Source of the DNA: JBHHUI01 sp965248775
GTDB lineage: Bacteria; Chloroflexota; Anaerolineae; Anaerolineales; JBHHUI01
NCBI GenBank assembly: GCA_965248775.1
Contig: OZ252150.1
Coordinates: forward strand, 5,518,001-5,582,000
Direction: 5' to 3'
DNA length: 64,000 nt
Shown here: positions 62,893-64,000 of the stretch, in pieces
How the letters are laid out: every line of letters begins with the position of its first letter
Position numbering within the stretch: the first letter of the stretch is position 1
The notes under the pieces: generated by a model
Seen by the model: only the letters and a program-made list of their open reading frames with translations
Database searches by the model: none
What the model was told of the DNA's origin: nothing
Translations under genes and position numbers: made by a program

Positions 62893-63873
62893 TTAATTCT
62901 TGCCGAATTGAGTTACCAGGATCGGATTGATATGTTCCCAAACAGGCAATTGGACGGCGGCTCCCCCCGCGCTCGTAAAAGGTTCGACCATCGACCCTTC
63001 AATCACTGTCCACATGATTCCATTTGAGCCAACCCGTGCAACTGTCGGGGCAGAGCGCACCATGGTAATCAAGTCTACATTCGTGTCTACTGCTGTACCG
63101 AGCGCTGTGAACAACGCTGGAATGCGCGTCCAGGCGGCAGGTTGTAGCAGGCGTTCAACGAAGGCGGTGATGATTTGTTGTTGCCGGGCCGCGCGGACAA
63201 AATCGCTGCTGCCGTGACGGATGCGGGCGTATTGTAATGCACGCTCGCCATTTATGTGCTGGGTTCCCGCATCGAAAGATACGACCACTGTTCCACCATC
63301 ATCGGTTGGGTATTGATAATCGACAAATGTGTTATTGACTTCGAGCGTAATTCCGCCAATTGCGTCGATAATCTCGACGAAGCCTTCGAAATCGATCCTG
63401 ACGTATAAATCCACGGGTATCCCGAAATTGGTTGTGACAGTTTGCATCGCCGCAGCAGGCCCGGAGCCTTCTACAGCAAGTTCGGCAAAACGATGCGCAG
63501 TATTGATGCGGTTCTTGCCGCCATCAGGCAGTGTCACCCACAAGTCGCGGGGCATGGAGAGCATCGCAATAGCGGGCGCTATTGGGTCAATATGGGCCAG
63601 GATTAGCGTATCCGAGCGTGCGATGTTCGACTCGCCAGGTCGCCGATCAAGACCGATGATCAATATATTCGTTGGTGAGGTGGGGAATATGATCGCAACG
63701 AGCGCGAGACCGACGATCCCGAGCACACTCCACAACAGCAGACTAAAGAGATACCAACGCAGAAAGACACCGCAGCCACCCCCTCTGACGGGCTGAGGAG
63801 GATTGGGTTGTATCTTCTCTGCTGAGGGGCGTTCAAATTGCGCCTGGAGCGGAGGTGCGGACGGCAAATTCAT
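62893..63873 (-). CDS. LytR-CpsA-Psr (LCP) family protein
   Basis: The 326-residue protein has a Pro-rich cytoplasmic tail and one membrane helix (about residues 35-65). The LCP domain follows, with NILIIGLDRRPGESNIARSDTLIL, MLSMPRDLWVTLP, INTAHRFAE and QYARIRHGSSDFVRAARQQQII, carrying the conserved Asp and Arg residues. LCP enzymes attach polyprenyl-linked glycans to peptidoglycan, which supports a monoderm-type wall and fits the glycosyltransferases and LPATG proteins. Confidence 0.94.
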   Translation of the reverse strand: MNLPSAPPLQAQFERPSAEKIQPNPPQPVRGGGCGVFLRWYLFSLLLWSVLGIVGLALVAIIFPTSPTNILIIGLDRRPGESNIARSDTLILAHIDPIAPAIAMLSMPRDLWVTLPDGGKNRINTAHRFAELAVEGSGPAAAMQTVTTNFGIPVDLYVRIDFEGFVEIIDAIGGITLEVNNTFVDYQYPTDDGGTVVVSFDAGTQHINGERALQYARIRHGSSDFVRAARQQQIITAFVERLLQPAAWTRIPALFTALGTAVDTNVDLITMVRSAPTVARVGSNGIMWTVIEGSMVEPFTSAGGAAVQLPVWEHINPILVTQFGKN

Positions 63874-63914
63874 GTTCTATTCTGGGCCGAACCGAGCGAT
63901 TGTATCATCAAATC

Positions 63915-63943
63915 TTGACGAAAGATTGTGAGCAAGATACAAT
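63915..63943 (+). promoter_or_regulatory. promoter at the right edge of the window
   Basis: TTGACG (63915-63920), a 17-base spacer and TACAAT (63938-63943). Downstream, a strong hairpin (63968-63995) ends in TTTT at the window edge. An open frame also starts at 63942 (ATGCCAGCGCCT) and runs off the window, so the transcript could be coding or a small RNA. Confidence 0.5.
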
Positions 63944-64000
63944 GCCAGCGCCTGAGGAAGTTGCGCAACGGGGCGCTGCCCGAGCAGCACCCCGTTTTAC

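Overview
The window looks like a bacterial chromosome segment from the Chloroflexota (inference from gene content: a monoderm-like envelope with LCP and LPXTG-type proteins, lipobox proteins, a Ser/Thr kinase with an NBR1-like Ig domain, VIT-vWA proteins, and a SelB/MurA/GyrB set). No rRNA, tRNA or CRISPR array is seen. The gene order rpmH-rnpA-yidD-(PQQ propeller)-yidC-jag-pfkB-parA-parB (38.8 to 32.5 kb, minus strand), with gyrB at 55-57 kb, is typical of the replication-origin neighbourhood, although dnaA, dnaN and an obvious oriC are not in the window.

Layout. 1-2.55 kb: a decayed IS200/IS605-type tnpB, broken by an IS4-family element and by several copies of a small palindromic element that also insert into one another. 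2.6-6.4 kb: an adenine methyltransferase followed by a XamI-like restriction gene whose 5' part is fused in frame to the 3' part of a cytochrome c peroxidase/beta-helix gene. 6.5-9.5 kb: two tandem, damaged, LPATG-anchored secreted paralogues. 9.6-20.1 kb: surface proteins, Rieske protein, release factor 3 with an attenuator-like leader, DUF2270 and DUF309 proteins, and an intact transposon. 20.2-23.95 kb: a three-gene complex-I-like membrane module. 24-32.5 kb: glycosyltransferases, a coiled-coil protein/selB operon, an amidohydrolase and an M24 peptidase. 32.5-41.1 kb: origin-proximal cluster plus a divergent second ParA with a membrane partner. 41.3-47.8 kb: TerC, YbaK, a monooxygenase-like protein, a LysM hydrolase, and a cystathionine beta-synthase gene with a structured leader, interrupted by an IS701-like element. 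47.9-55.3 kb: a receptor adenylate cyclase split at a G7 tract, a Ser/Gly-rich membrane protein interrupted by an IS630 element, and the kinase. 55.3-64 kb: gyrB, a membrane protein, murA with the Cys-to-Asp active-site change, a broken M42 peptidase, phoU, degV and an LCP protein.

Four complete insertion sequences with visible inverted repeats and target duplications, plus point lesions in at least five genes, indicate active transposition with gene decay; some single-base lesions could instead be assembly errors. The strongest candidates for something undescribed are the nested palindromic elements at 0.29-2.54 kb, the structured leader before the cystathionine beta-synthase gene, the second ParA with its repeat-bearing membrane partner, and the orphan complex-I-like trio whose pumping lysines are missing.
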